A stretch of DNA of 64,000 bases from Bradysia coprophila (Eukaryota > Arthropoda > Insecta > Diptera > Sciaridae), in assembly GCF_014529535.1 (NCBI RefSeq), contig NW_023503370.1, forward strand, positions 186,001 to 250,000, written 5' to 3'. Both the position numbers and the translations under genes were made by a program. A model generated the notes under the pieces. It made no database searches. It saw nothing but the letters and a program-made list of their open reading frames with translations, and was not told where the DNA came from. Every line of letters starts with the position of its first letter. Position 1 is the first letter of the stretch. Positions 1 through 13,485 of the stretch are shown in pieces.

Positions 1-42
1 CGCCGAGAGAAGCGTTTCCAGATCCGCAGAAGAAGCAAATGT
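1..42 (+). CDS. Possible 3' end of an unidentified gene (partial)
   Basis: The first bases are richer in G and C than what follows. Three frames are open for a short distance; one ends in Pro-Asp-Pro-Gln-Lys-Lys-Gln-Met and a stop at 40-42. An AATAAA-type signal lies near 144. This would fit the last codons and 3' UTR of a gene entering from the left, but the frame cannot be chosen and no family is recognisable. Confidence 0.2.
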
Positions 43-2150
43 AGTTTATATTCCAGTAAATGGATTTATTTTTAATGAAAAATATATTTGTACTGATTGT
101 GATTTTGTGAACTTTTAACTTAAAAAAAAAGAACAAACAAAAACGAATAAAAACAGACTAGTCATACCGCCTTTTAGAACGTAGACAAGACACGAAATGT
201 TTTTATTGGTAGCTTTCATCTATGAACGATTCAATGGTCGTCTTCGTAATATTTTGTTGTTCCATTCAATGTAGGATAGGATAGGGTAAAGCAAAGCTTT
301 CTCTCTCTTTCTCTCTGAAGTGGGTAAGGGAAATAATAGTTCTTTACATAACAAGGACAAAGTGATTTCTTTAGCGATGATGCAGTTTTGCAAACTGAGT
401 CGAAGGCAAGGGATGCATACTTGTCAAAAAAACACTTTCCTAGGTTATACATAAAACTTTTCATGCCGAGATTGGCGAAAGTTGATTTATATCCTATACT
501 AGAAAGACGAAAGTCTTGCCACAAGGCAAGAAAAATCAATTACTTGCATCTAATCCGAAATGTGCCTGTTTAGACCCGTACGAAGTACTGGGGTCTTATA
601 GGTTTACGCATACGTTTGTAACACGTCGAATTGGACTCCCTGAGTAAGGGGAAACCTATTGTGGTTGTCTAGAGATGCCAAATCCGCGAAAAAAAAAAAT
701 GTCCGTCTGTCTGTCTGCACGATAACTTGAGTAAAACGCATCCGATTTTGAAAATTCTTTTTTTTCCCGTTTGGTAATGTCAAAAGACAGGCTAAGTTCG
801 AAGATGAGTGATTTTGGATCGACCCCTCCCGAGCTGTGGCCCAATAAGTGCTTTACGGTTTTTCGAAGATATCTCCGGACATTTAAACGTTAAACTTGTA
901 AGTGATACGTCAAATAAAAGGTATTTACAATACCGATCGACAAAAAAAAAGTTTATGGAAATCGGGTGACCGACTCGTGAGTTAGACCCCTTGGTGTGGA
1001 ACAGGCACAGGGCGGCAAGCAGTTTTTGCTTGTAGGTCGGCCACATTTGAACATATTTCGTCTGTTTGAGCTTTATTAGATAGATATTGACCGTACCAAT
1101 CAGGGGAAAAAAATTTTATGAAATTATGTTCTCCGGAGCGTGAGCTAGGTCTCTTGGAGTGAGCTCTTATCTGGCTACTCGGAAGTACAGTGAACGTGGT
1201 GTATTTTGACAATATCTCGAGTAAATTTTGACCGAATTTCATGAATTTTTTTTTGTTTGAAAGGTATTAACGAATGTAAAGCGTCGGTACTATTTCCGGT
1301 CTCCTAACAAAATGGCTGCCGGCGGCCATATTGGATTTTAGTAAAATAGAAATATCTTGGGAAAAATTATACTTAGAGAGTTTCTGTTAACATGGAAATA
1401 ATTTGTTATGTGTGTGGGGTTTCAGGGATTCCATATACGGACATCTATATACCTATATACAGCTATATTGAGCTATATACAGGCATATAGAGCTATATAA
1501 TAGCATATATTTATCTGTGAAATGTTTATTTATAGTGAAATATAGGTAAATATAGCGGTATATAGCTGTTTAAATAGGAATTTATTAAATTTGTCTTCGT
1601 ACGGGGCTGTCTATATTGCCTCCGGCAATTTAGTTGTATATTATAACAAGGCAAAGAGTGGATAATGTAAGTGATTTTAAAGGGAGAATAGTTTTTCAGC
1701 AGAGAAGAAAATGAAGTAAGAGAAATGAAGAGTTTCACATTAAAGTCTTTTGATACGAATAGGTGTTTCGTACGGGTCGGCGTTAGCTATGTTTTATTTG
1801 AAAAATGAAAATTGAAAGCCTTCTAAAGCCCACGAAATTCTTGGCTATAGGGCTAGAGCGACGCGAGGGTCATCAGGTAGAGAATTTTTATTATAAATTT
1901 TGCCTATTGGTTCTCTCGAGTAAATAGCAAAATACCTTCAGATGAAGTGTAATTGAAGGTATGAACTCCAAATATATCAACAGTGATGCACGAGTGTTAT
2001 TTTCGAAGCGATAAAACAACGATAAGATAACTGTAAGGTGTTAACAAACGAGATTTTTATTTTAACCGTACAGTTACCTAGTTTACCTGTTGACTCCTAT
2101 AGTTGCGCTCTGGTTTTTTCTTCCTAAAGTGAGTAGTGACTTTCTCTTAG
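43..2150. other. Non-coding stretch with a dispersed repeat
   Basis: I see no convincing gene. It contains a GTCT microsatellite-bearing repeat at about 605-850, AT-rich runs of an AGCTATATAC-like motif at about 1440-1570, and the presumed 5' flank of the MerB-type gene. A TTTCTCTTAG directly before the ATG at 2151 could be a splice acceptor for a 5' UTR intron. Confidence 0.5.
605..850 (+). repeat. Dispersed repeat family, copy 1
   Basis: The segment includes 'gagtaaggggaaacct', a 'gtctgtctgtctgc' run and 'gataacttgagtaaaacgca'. A diverged inverted copy lies at about 35640-35940, and part of the same consensus appears near 32820-32950. It codes for nothing and looks like an old interspersed repeat of unknown class. 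Confidence 0.55.
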
Positions 2151-2822
2151 ATGGCCTCACTGTACGACGTACGCCAATATGTGTATCAAACGTTTGCTGA
2201 TAGAGCTGCAGTAAACGTTAGTGACGTTGCAATTCGGTTCAATATTTCCGAAAAAGAAGCACTCCATTCACTTCGTCTACTACACGACGAACATCTTATC
2301 GTGTTGGACAACGATCGTCGCAATATCATCATGGCACATCCGTGGGCAGCAAAAAATCTAGGTTTTGTTGTCGCCAGTTCACAGCAAAAATGGTGGGGCG
2401 GTTGTGCCTGGGATTCATTTGCAATTCCATCTCTGATAAACGAAAAATGTTTAGTAGCTACGCATTGCCCGTCGTGTGGCCACACAATAGCCATGGATGT
2501 AGATCCCGATCGACCGCCACAAAATGCCAATGATGTGGTTGCCCATTTTCTCGTGCCGGTTAGAGACATGTGGAACGATGTCGTTTATAGTTGTAGCAAT
2601 CAGTTGCTTTTTTGTAATCGCATGCACGTCGAAGAGTGGCTTCAGAGGACGGGCAACACTTTTGGCACTGTTCTTGATTTGCCGACGCTGTGGACACTGG
2701 CCACACAGTGGTATGCTGGGAGATTGACACCAGAATATCGTCGTCGTACTGCAGATGAGGCTGCTGCATTTTTCGAAAGCATTGGCCTAAGGGGAGACTT
2801 TTGGTGCACAAAAAATATTTGA
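2151..2822 (+). CDS. merB: Alkylmercury (organomercurial) lyase, MerB-type, in an insect chromosome
   Basis: This 223-residue uninterrupted frame matches the alkylmercury lyase family, which cleaves carbon-mercury bonds by protonolysis. Residues about 1-65 resemble the winged-helix N-terminal domain of MerB. Residues about 80-215 are the lyase core, with a WGGCAWDSFAIPSL segment. Cys85 and Asp88 match MerB Cys96 and Asp99. Cys148 lies 15 residues before a conserved Trp, exactly as MerB Cys159 does, so the catalytic set looks complete. C-X2-C pairs follow at 106-109. The usual bacterial length is about 210 residues. There are no introns in the coding part, and ATTAAA-type signals follow at about 2875 and 2890. 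The next gene (3259-7429, minus) is a typical animal anoctamin, so this is not an isolated bacterial contig. No mercuric reductase is visible. The family call is from seen motifs, the substrate is inferred from the family, and horizontal origin is inferred. Confidence 0.88.
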   Translation: MASLYDVRQYVYQTFADRAAVNVSDVAIRFNISEKEALHSLRLLHDEHLIVLDNDRRNIIMAHPWAAKNLGFVVASSQQKWWGGCAWDSFAIPSLINEKCLVATHCPSCGHTIAMDVDPDRPPQNANDVVAHFLVPVRDMWNDVVYSCSNQLLFCNRMHVEEWLQRTGNTFGTVLDLPTLWTLATQWYAGRLTPEYRRRTADEAAAFFESIGLRGDFWCTKNI

Positions 2823-3258
2823 AATATCTCTATATACGTGATGGTATGATTTGTAGATACTGTACCGTCTAAGAATTAAATGGATCACTATTAAAGGGCG
2901 CTTGTGAGTGTTTACTAAGTGAGTAGCTGGTTATCTATCCGTACCAGTGTACTAGAATTAATAGCGAGTGAAAGAAACACCTCAGTTTTTGTGTTCCAAG
3001 TTCGTTTAATTGGAAAAAATCAACTTTTCATTTCCATCATTAATACCCATTTAACTTACTAAATCGAAAATCTCTGTGATCGACCTCGAAATTTGATCTG
3101 AAAATAATTGCACTCGTCTTTTTTTGTTCACAATGTAAAACCATTCAATAAATTAATTTAACCGCTAAACTTAACTTAAAACGTAATACTCCGTTCATTA
3201 CGTTCATTCACTAAATCACCAGCAGCATCACCAACAACAAAACCATCATCAGTCGTCA
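2823..3258. other. Intergenic, shared 3' flank of convergent genes
   Basis: The merB-type gene (+) and the anoctamin (-) converge here. ATTAAA motifs at about 2875 and 2890 and an AATAAA at about 3147 are candidate poly(A) signals. Nothing else is seen. Confidence 0.4.
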
Positions 3259-6200
3259 TCATAACTCCGTATTGGCAGTATTGTCGCCATTCGATTTCCT
3301 TAATCGGAAAACATTTTCAAAATTTTTCGTCAACTGCGGTGATTGTTCACGTTCCCGTTCTCGAGCGGTGGCAGCACGCTGTAGCTCATGATCGATGATG
3401 ATTTCTCGCGTCAAATATTCCTCACGTTTGATGCGATCGCTAAGTTTTCGTGGCACATCGGGAATAGCCCATGCAACCAACATCTGCACGAAACCAACGA
3501 CATTCTATCGGACACGAACGGAACGTGGATTAGAAACTCAGTCATTGTGAATAAGGTTGTACCAACTGAGAGTGCCGGTTGCCAACTTACCTGGAACACC
3601 ACAAGGAAAGCTAAACGAGCAGCCAAAATGTGCCAATAAATAACTGGTCGTTTGTATGGTGCATCTGACCATGGCGGATTACGATATTCGGGATATCGGC
3701 AGATGGGTACATGTCCGAATGTCGAATTTAACGGAGCTGTTCCGATCTGCAGGAAAAAATTAATTTAGTTTTTTTGTCACATTCAACTGACATAGTCTCC
3801 GTTTACCTGAAAATCTGAGGTATTGAAATAAGCTAGGGTATGATTCAGATAGCCTTCGTCGGTATGATTAGCATTGACCCGTATCATGTAGACCATACGC
3901 GGAATGAAATTGGACGAAAATGCAATGATAAATGCCTATGAACGATAGGAAGTTAGCGATAGTTTCAAACGATAAATGTGGAATGTGTTACGCTCGACAC
4001 GACAGCTATTCGTCCCAGAATGGCCATGATATTGAACCAAACTCCGATGTCCTTGACGCGAGTAGGAACAGGTCGTCGATAATATTTTAGGAACTTTTTG
4101 GCATCTAATCTCATTTCGAACACGTTGTTCAGTAAAGCGAACAGTGGAGCCAGCGGAAAGGCCACGACAAAAAGCGTAACAAAACCATACTGGATAACTG
4201 AAAGAGACGAGGCGTTGAGTACAATTTGAAAATTGTAATTTATTCTTGCAACTAACTCATTTCCAAGTAGTCATCGAACAGTCCCCTCGGGCTCCATGCT
4301 AGTAATTTGTAGTCATTTGTCCATTGATTGCATGAAATCAACTGAACACTTCCGTCATTTTCGTCAGTCTTGTACATTTTGTTGCGTACTGTGTTAAATG
4401 ATTTGTACAAAAATGGAATCAACATTTCCAGTACGGCGTTCAGCAATTGTTTGCCCACCATAATAATGACCAATTGAATGCACAATTCCATTAAGCAGCC
4501 ACCCGGACTACATTCTTCCTGTCTAAAACCGAAAATTCGGTTGTATTTAGCTGGCGAACCGACAAACTTTCCTTTCAGATAGGCAATGTAGAAAATTGAA
4601 CTGTAGTAGTTGACGAATTGGAACAGGTAGATCTTCAACGTCAGACTTTCGTCGTATTCCGTTTGAGTGCGTCGATATTCCAAATTCGTCAGATAAACGG
4701 CCAAATAATCGTACAAATAGTTGAGAGCGGTGATGATAATTAAATTTAGAACGGCCGCCGTTGCAGGCAAGAAAATGATTTGATAGGAAATGTTGTCCGA
4801 ATCGCTGTACATTTTCCGTGAGTATATTAACGACATGCGATAGATTGTGATACCAAATACTACCCCTACAGCTAGACAAATCTGTAAAGTTATGTGGTGA
4901 GCGAGGTTTTTTGGGATAATAATATTGTTTGGCGTTGAGCCGATATGTCACTTACAAACAGGAAAATGACCGAGAAACTCATTAAGTACACTGGAAATTT
5001 GACTTTCCAGAATGGTACGTGTGGTTCCAATACCCGATGAATGACGTTGAACTTTTTGTTTTCAACTTTTCGCAAACGGGAAAGATATTGTGGTCGTGGA
5101 TGTTCTGCCTGTGAAGAAAAAACGGCATTGACAATTATTTTGCGGCATCGATAAGTATTCTCTGCTTTATGGTAAAGTACTGGGACTCTCCCTCCCATTA
5201 CGTCACCCAAAAAAGGATCAAAACTGACACATTTTTTTTTTAGAATCGTCACCTTTTTTAAAAACACTGCTCCACCCAAAAGCGTGACGTCATTTGTGTA
5301 AGACCTCCCAAAAAAGGACAAAAGACTTGGGTCATCCCAATCTAAGATTTTTTGTCTTCTTGCCGATCCTTCTACGGTTCTATTCTCTCATTCAGAAGAA
5401 ACAGGGTAACCTCTCGTAACTCGAATACCCGACTCTGTCTTATCTCGCTTACGCATAGACTAGCATAACTCGGACCTCTCTTTCACTGGTCGTAACTGGG
5501 CTCGTAACCGGTGTCGTTAACATATACTGACTTAAAAGTTAAATGAAAAGAAAAAATGACAAAGGCAAACGGTAAAGGTGTTTGCACTCGCGTTTCAGTA
5601 TTCATGTAACCTCGAAACAATTCGTTAAAATAACTCGAAACGTTGCATTGAACGAGGTAGTGTTAAAGACCTGACATGACTTGATTTGCCACTGATTCGA
5701 CATGCGGGTAAATTTCATATGCACGTCAATCATCACCATAATGGATTTAAGTTGTATACCCGTCTCAAATCGTTCATTGTTTGTGCAACGAATTTGCATT
5801 GGTGGAATTTCATTCCGCTAGTTCTTCTTGTGATTGAACCCATTGAACCCGTGATCACATCGGTGATCAAGTAAGATTGATTCTCAAAGGAATGTGAACA
5901 TACCTGATGCGAAAAATCAGCCAAACCCCATCGATGAACCAATTTCGCTGAGTATCTCTTCCATAGTTCCAAGTATAGCACAGCTGATGGAAAGAGGAAA
6001 AGATGATTTTGATCAGATCATCCCAATTACTTATCTATGAAACACTTACCCCAAAACGACATAAAACAGGCAAACAGAACGGTCATGTTATTGTCGAACA
6101 AGTAACTAATCCTCGAGTAAACGCATGTGCTTTTTAGGTACCAATAATCACACTGATTATCACACTGCGGACACATGATAATATCGTTTTCGGGATGACA

Positions 6201-7429
6201 GATGTCTTCACTGCAAGAAAAATGTATTTGAGTAAATCGAGTCATCCTTAAGCAGAGCTCCGTTCACACAATACCTCACAGTATTCGAGAATAATGTAAT
6301 CAAACCATACAGGAAGCATAAGATGCCAACCACTGAAGCTGGAATTAGCATGTGCGTGTAGAAACCCAACCATGCAAAATAGAGAGCAATTTTCACACCA
6401 AAATATTCTTTGATATTGTCCAACGGTTGGTGTCTGTTTGAACGACAAAAATTTTTTTATCGAAGAAAAATTCTTTCAAATCTTTCTGGCTGATTGGGCA
6501 CTTACTTGATCCATTTTTTAACAGCCGCCCACTCATTAAACAATAAAGATCGTTGACTACCGGGTATGCTGCAATCTCCCTATGCAAAAATTAATTTTTC
6601 TTCGAATAAAATCTTTCTTCGATTTCGATTCAGGCTATTATTAGAATACGTACATCATGTAGCGGATATGATGCTTGATAAACACCATCGGAAAGCAGTT
6701 TTTCGATTCCAACGTTGTTGTGACTTTCGTCGTCATCGCTAAAACGCTGTCGCTCCAAGATAAATTGAACAACGGCTATGCTAGTTGATTGACAAACAAA
6801 ATCGTCACTATCTATGTCGAATCTGTAAGACAAAGGAATGGAATAAACAAAAAATTCGAGAAATTCGAGCTATTTGAGGAGGCATGAGTAGGCATAGACT
6901 GGATTTACGTAGACCTATTGATGGGGTTGGTCAAAAAAGCATATTTCTATTCCACTTACAAATATTTGTAGTTCCGCGAATACGAATGCGTCAGCTTGTA
7001 CTCCTTATCCGGGAATAAATTCGGATCCAATTTGACGAAATCGAATGGCCTGCCAAAGAACGATTTCATACTCTGCATAAGTTGAAACTCCGGTGCAATT
7101 ATATCGTCTTGTTCCGGAACCTGTTCGAACATATTTATTCCATTAATCATCACTGTGTTCATTGACACCAAACAATGTCCTGATCTTACCCGCTTGATTG
7201 GCATCTTAATTTTTAAAATTTCACAGTAACTACAAAGCACTTTCTTTGGTGCGTGGATTTTGACGAAATGAATTTTTTGCGTTTCTTCTCGCTCCAATTC
7301 AAGTCCCTCATTTTCTAGATTACTTTCAAATGCCTTCCGTTTATCGGCATTCCGTGGATGTGGATCATCTGCAGCATAGGCTAAGACAAAATCTACGGTT
7401 CGCTCGCCATCTTGAAAACGGCGCCATGT
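3259..7429 (-). CDS. Anoctamin / TMEM16 family protein (body and C-terminus)
   Basis: Anoctamins are ten-helix membrane proteins acting as Ca2+-activated chloride channels and/or lipid scramblases. Twelve exons join in frame, reading from the 5' side: 7429-6960, 6822-6654, 6579-6506, 6433-6275, 6210-6050, 5983-5904, 5108-4956, 4881-4257, 4197-3992, 3935-3807, 3746-3591, 3483-3259, giving 868 residues with stop. The first two exons carry the N-terminal dimerisation domain ([25 protein letters not shown]). Next come RSLLFNEWA and [20 protein letters not shown] (helix 1), a Cys-rich loop (CPQCDNQC), then the helix-rich core with [20 protein letters not shown] and [12 protein letters not shown], ending in [20 protein letters not shown]. 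The dimerisation domain points to the ANO1/subdued side of the family. The 868 residues begin inside the dimerisation domain, so an N-terminal exon is missing; candidates lie at 13486-14200. Exact paralogue not fixed. Confidence 0.93.
5109..5903 (-). other. Intron 6 of the anoctamin
   Basis: This is the longest intron between the identified anoctamin exons. It contains two stretches rich in 'ccaaaaaagga' (about 5200-5320) that look like a decayed interspersed repeat. No alternative exon could be supported. Confidence 0.4.
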
Positions 7430-10400
7430 CTGTGATTTGTCGGATTGAGAAAATGTTACGATTAAATTGCGCCTTCAAAATATGAACTTGCATAACTGTA
7501 AGTGTTTTTTGTTAAATGTTACTAGTGTGTTGTAAGTGGAAGCGATGCTTTAATGATGGCCGTTTGAAATGCAGTTTATTCTTACAGAATAGGACAATTG
7601 CAATAAAATATACAGCCGTGACATACTTGGAAAGATTAGATTCCCACTTTAAAGTTGAAAAGAAAACTTTGCACCAATAGGAACGGTCGTCATTTACAAG
7701 AATAGCTATCTAAATATTGCCGTGTGTCGCTCACGTTTATAAGCGATATTTCCTCTTTCCTCAAATCATATTTCTTCTAATGGCAACTCAATCGCTTCGT
7801 AAAGACTTAGGCAACAGATCGAATTCAATATCATTTACAGTCAACTACCCCCAGCCTACACATATCGGTGCTGAAGTAGTAGAAGTCAAACTTCAATCTT
7901 TAACCGTGTTCGTAGATTAAACCGTGACTACACTTTCTGCCGCAGAGCCGATAAGTTCAGCGGAAAGTTAATTCGGTTGCTTATAGCCTACATCTTTGTA
8001 AGGCGACTGAGTTAATTTTGCATGACCTGTTTCAAGCCTAACGTCAAGAAACTGCTGATAACAGCGACGCATTTCTTTTTGTTGTGATTTATTTTAATGA
8101 GAGACATCAATTTCAAATTGACGTAATATTTAGACGAATGAGGAGATTCTAATCAGTTGATAAGGTACTATCATTTTAACAAGGTGAGGATGAAGCATAG
8201 AATTGTCATAGAATCAACATCATAAAAACTTCTCAAATAAATATGAAAAATTGATAGAAAAATCCCAAATTCTTTTGGACAATTCGTGTTCCTCTAAATG
8301 ACGTTAATGACTTGATAAGCGGTTGTGGTAAATCATATTACAATAAACTGAACATTCATACAAATAATGTAAGAAACAATAACAGATAACACTCAAACTA
8401 ATGGCATTTTTGAATTTATGGTTATACGGCAAATCCTAATGTTTGCATGTGTCGAACGGCAATTTATGGATTGTTTCATTCTAAATTGATTGTAGTATCA
8501 GCTACTCATTTGCATATACAGTCAATGAATTCACCACCATACCATTCACCGGGAGGTGATAATTGTAACTCAACGTTTCAGCAATAGCTAAACTGAATAT
8601 TTTCGAGTAAGTTTGAGTCACAGCAATTAAGAATAAAACTGAAGTTTATGGACGTCTATACGAATGTACAGTCTTTTCTTGATGTGCTTGTTGTAGAGGG
8701 ACACAATCATACGAAATGGAACGATTTCGATTAAGGAAAAACTTCCATTACGCTTCTTCGCACAGTGGGGATCTATGAGTGTGTACAACACACTGTGTGT
8801 GTTTCTTAATCATATCACCGACATGCAATTGTATTAAAATGTGAGTTTATTTAATTTGTTTGCAAATATGGACGTTACTCATTGATTTCAGAATAAACAT
8901 ATCGTCTCAGAAGTGGTAGTCATAATAATAATTATTATTTTGTGTTGACGAAAACTGTAAAGTTTATACAAATTTGGTACTATATATGAAGCAATTCATG
9001 ACCGGTCCCATGACTAACTGAAATTCAAACGAAAATGGTTCAAAATCTAGCAGAACTATATTGAAGCCGCTTCGGAACTCGGTCCACTAGTAGATGAGAC
9101 AAGGTTCTACGAACGCTGCTTTAAGAAAAGCCCTACATACTTCGCGCTGTTTCTAAATGAAATCTTGGAAATCCGGACGGCAAGTTAAACGATACGTTTC
9201 ATACTTTCTTCTTCACATGTCAACAAATTGTAGTAGCAGCCGTTCGAAAAATTTTATGAGGAAAATGACAAAATTCTACCGACATATGACATTCTTAGTA
9301 AAGTTTCATTGGAGTTATTCCAACAGTTCCGAAATAAATACGAAAACAAAAATATTCCACCGAAATATCTATAGGCCTAGCACCGATGAAACACCAATTT
9401 AAAAGGAAATTTAATCTAAAAATATCATTGTCCCGATAGTAGATGTAGCAATATTGCACACTCATCGGTCCAATAATAATAACTTCTGAACTGAACAAAT
9501 CTCATTGAATGAAATCTCAAAAAAAATATATTGGTGAATCAATGAACGACCGCACGCACAACAAAACAATTCCGGTATTATGGTATTACCACCTTTAATA
9601 ATCCAAGGTAAAATATGTTTTTGTATCAAATTGTAGCCAAAAAGAATGTAAAATTATACGCAATGCAAAAACTCTGTAGGCACAGAGATTATGAACCGAA
9701 AAAATCAATCAAGAAACACTTACTCCACCGGTACATTTTGAACTGCCACAAAATTTACACAAGGCCGATAAATCAATATTCATTTCGATTCAATTTTCAC
9801 TACTATTGTACGTGATATCAAAAAATCATCACGTTCACTTGTTGCCGGGAGATGAATAATTCGGGCATTTATCACACGAACCATTCATCCCAATTTGGAT
9901 GATGTATATATGCTTCCGATTGCTTTGAGTAGATGGAACTGAAACGTATTCACTGCTAAAACAATTTCCGAAGTGTACGAAAACCGTGTATCACGTTCAT
10001 AATTTTTGAATTTGTGTGTGAACGTTTTGGAAATATGTACGAATAATGCATACCCGTACGAAGTTTGATAAATATTTACACACAAAGCATACATCCATTT
10101 GTATATGACGATTGGTGTAATTTACATACAAATAAGTTTTGCAGTACATTTTAAAGGTTGCATGTTCAGTTCACGGTACTTAATCGTAATGAGTTACAGG
10201 TTACAGGTATCCTTTTCGTGTTTGCGGGGAGTGGAGCAAAAAGAATAGAACGTTGCATATTATGACTGCGATTAATCATGCAAACATTAAAAAAAAAAAA
10301 ACAACGACGATACGGCACGATTCAGAGCAGTGACACAGTCTCCCACCTAATATTGTCTGAGGATCGAAAATATTAGTCAGCAATGGAGCAAACGTTTCGT

Positions 10401-13400
10401 TCAGAATGACCATCTTGAAAGTAAGTTGAGGCTAAAAATCACGACGGTGTAACTGTAACCATTTGTAACGATTTGACGAAGAACCTAAATTCAAAACTAG
10501 TTCTTCGATTTTTGTGTGAAACACTAAGATTATAGTTTTAGGAGGCTTCTCCTACTCCCTGGCCTTACTACACTTCTCTTCTCCCTGACCTTACTACTGC
10601 TATAAGCAACGTTTCACTGTTTTCGATAAGAAGACGTTAAGGCATATACCATCTAATGATGGTAGATCCTCCCTCATATTCATCCTCATAATACCGAAAG
10701 GTGCGAAACCTGTGATTGGTGTTAAGTGGAGAATCCCTATGATCATTAAGCTTGCAATCCAACTACTCACCATATTTCCGATCTTGTAAGTTTAAAGTAT
10801 TCATTACTCCAAGATTTCGACACAACTGGTCGGAATAGCTTAGTGTTAATCCCTCCTTGGTTAGGCCGCCCGTAGTAGTTTATGTTCTTGTTGCAACAAT
10901 TGCGCAACCAAAGTTTTCCTAGCTTCCTTTAACAGACTCGACAGGAGCCTATACAATCTGTTGAGATCTGTGTTTTATCAACATCACAACACGCTGTTAC
11001 CAAAAATGGTAAAGTCAACAAATATGTGCAAGAGTCTTTGTAAATTAGGATATGTGCGATCTGCAGATCCATATCAGTCTTGTACGATCCATCAAAGCGT
11101 GTACAATAAATATTGTTTGCCCAGCATAAGTGTAACCGTCTGTTTCCTTTATACGTTCATAGTAGGATCACGAATTTAACAGGTTATGGGCCCAGATGCT
11201 AGACAGGCGAGCTCATCGGCGTTTTTATTCCCAAGAATCCCAATATGCAAAGAAGAGACTACCAAGTTACTCCTGCAGCTCTGTGCATATTATACCTATT
11301 TGTATTCAAAACTACATTAGCCATTAAACCCATTAGACCAATAAAGAGAAAATTATTATTTCAAATGTGAATAAAAAGTCTTGATACTCTACGATTCTTC
11401 GTTGACGAAAGATAAGCGAATTAAGAAAACAAAATATTGAGAAACTTTCAGTCGCGTCTCCATGGTGAAATAGAATAACAAGATTGGGTAGAGTCAATCT
11501 CTTTTCTATTTCGAACAATAAGTAAAGAAAATAAAACGATAACGGATGGAAAGACGCATGCTATCTGTTGTAAAGTACAGATGTGTCCGGGAACATAAAA
11601 TTTAATTAGCTAAACACAAAATATAAAAACTGAATCTGATTCGGTTGCTGGAATATATATTTTTTTATCATCTGTTGAGCTTTATGCTTGATTCACTGAG
11701 ATATCAATTGATTCATTTACGACTACGATATATCGGTGAGCTTTACATTACATACAAATTGAGGTTTCGAAAACACCAACACACAGGTTCAAAGTCTCGT
11801 CACTTGTAAATTACAAAGTACGGTTCCAAATTCATCAAGAAATGTCAGGGAAACCCTGTGCATGTGCGAGTCATGAATTTGTAATTAACGATATGGAATA
11901 ACCGCACCCTTCCCAAATACCTAAGATAAATAACATTATTATTTCTAGAAAAATGGGGTCACATGGTCACAATGGAAGGGACGAATTATTTCACCAAATA
12001 CTGTAAAGTAGAAATATTTTCTCCAAATGTGTCATGAAAATTCCTTCAAGCAGAATAGAAACGTAGTCAGAAATTATCCTACCCTATTCGACGAATAGTA
12101 TTCGTACTGTGTTACGTTTCTGCAAGCATCATTTTAAAATTGCAAGGACAGTCCATTATAATACCACCGTTTAATGGATTCGGATCTGCTTTCTGTCACG
12201 CAAAGACGTCCCGTGCATTTAGTTAATAAAATAAAATTTTACAATGTTCAACAGAAATGTAACACACGATACACAAATGAAAACGGGTCTAATGTTGGTT
12301 TTCTGTCTTGCTTAGTTAATTACATTGAAACAGCGTCACTAATCATGCTCAATGATATGTAATTCTATCGGCAAATCAATAACTTCATGTAGGTACACGC
12401 GTACTTCAACGATACAATCTTGCAATTAAAAAATTGAACTGCACAAAAAAGTAATTAGAGGTGATTGACGACGATTCGCCTTATACTTTGTATACGTTAA
12501 TAAGTAGTTTGTAGTTGTTTATTGCGAGAAGGAAGAAAAAACTAATTGATGGATGTGTATCTTACGGTGGACGATCAAGGCTGGCCTTACTAAAATATAT
12601 TTCTGTTCTTTTCGTAATGTGTTTCAGTAGAGTCACGAATCTTTGCCTACAGTATTCACACTATCAAAGAATAAAATTCCTAGCCCAATATTTTACACTT
12701 TTATGTGAATTCAGGTATTATGAACTCCAAGATCTACCATCTTTGGATGGCAAACGCCTCAACGACTTCTTATTAAAAGCTCGGAGATTTCTCTGGTATA
12801 AGAATCAAAGTTAATGTCCAGCATGACTCAGCATGCTGAAATTTGACAATATGAACTTTAAACCTCGACATTGCCTCGAACCGTTTACTCCATCTCGAAC
12901 CGAGACACCGGTTTCACGTTCTAGTAGCATAAATAGTTTTATATATCGAGCTACTGAAAGTTCGCTTGCTCTACTGCAACGAATTGCTTGCCTTCACCAT
13001 CATTTCGTTAGATTATCGATTAGACTATAATAGTTGATCAAAAGTGGTGTAGCTTAGTTAGTTAGTTATATCAATCAAATCGCTACTAAAATGGGTGACA
13101 CTAAATGCTTGTTCTTAGTGAAATACGACTGGGATAATTCTTGGTGAACCTCCACATACTACGTATACGTAAACACGGGGTTGAGCAATGCCCGGAAATA
13201 AACCTGTTGTTACAGCAAAGTCTAAAATAGTTGACCCAGAGCCGAATAATAATGTATCTAGATGTGAAGGAGGATGTTACTCATTTTTACGTTGGTTTAA
13301 GTAAAACACTAAAAAAAATCACAAAAAGCTGGAGAAGTACTCAAGCTGTGAGTGAAACTTTGGAAATGCAGACAATTGATTTTGATAAAATAAAAATCCG

Positions 13401-13485
13401 AGAAAATTTGAAATACCAAGGCAGAGTTGCCTTAGAAATACTATGGAATAGATGATATGACATTATTATCAATGATGCAATGACT
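7430..13485. other. Six-kilobase stretch without a recognisable gene
   Basis: AT-rich DNA with only short chance frames. If the exons proposed at 13485-14200 are real, all of this is the first large intron of the anoctamin. I see no RNA gene or clear transposon in it. Confidence 0.4.

Noticed and set aside
231-573. Opposed frames of 102 and 61 codons near the left end
   Set aside because: No splice context, family similarity or codon pattern; treated as chance.
5602-5981. Extra minus-strand frames between anoctamin exons, considered as alternative exons
   Set aside because: One is read-through of exon 6; the others lack acceptors and are not needed, because exon 6 joins the 5108-4956 exon in frame with the expected family sequence.
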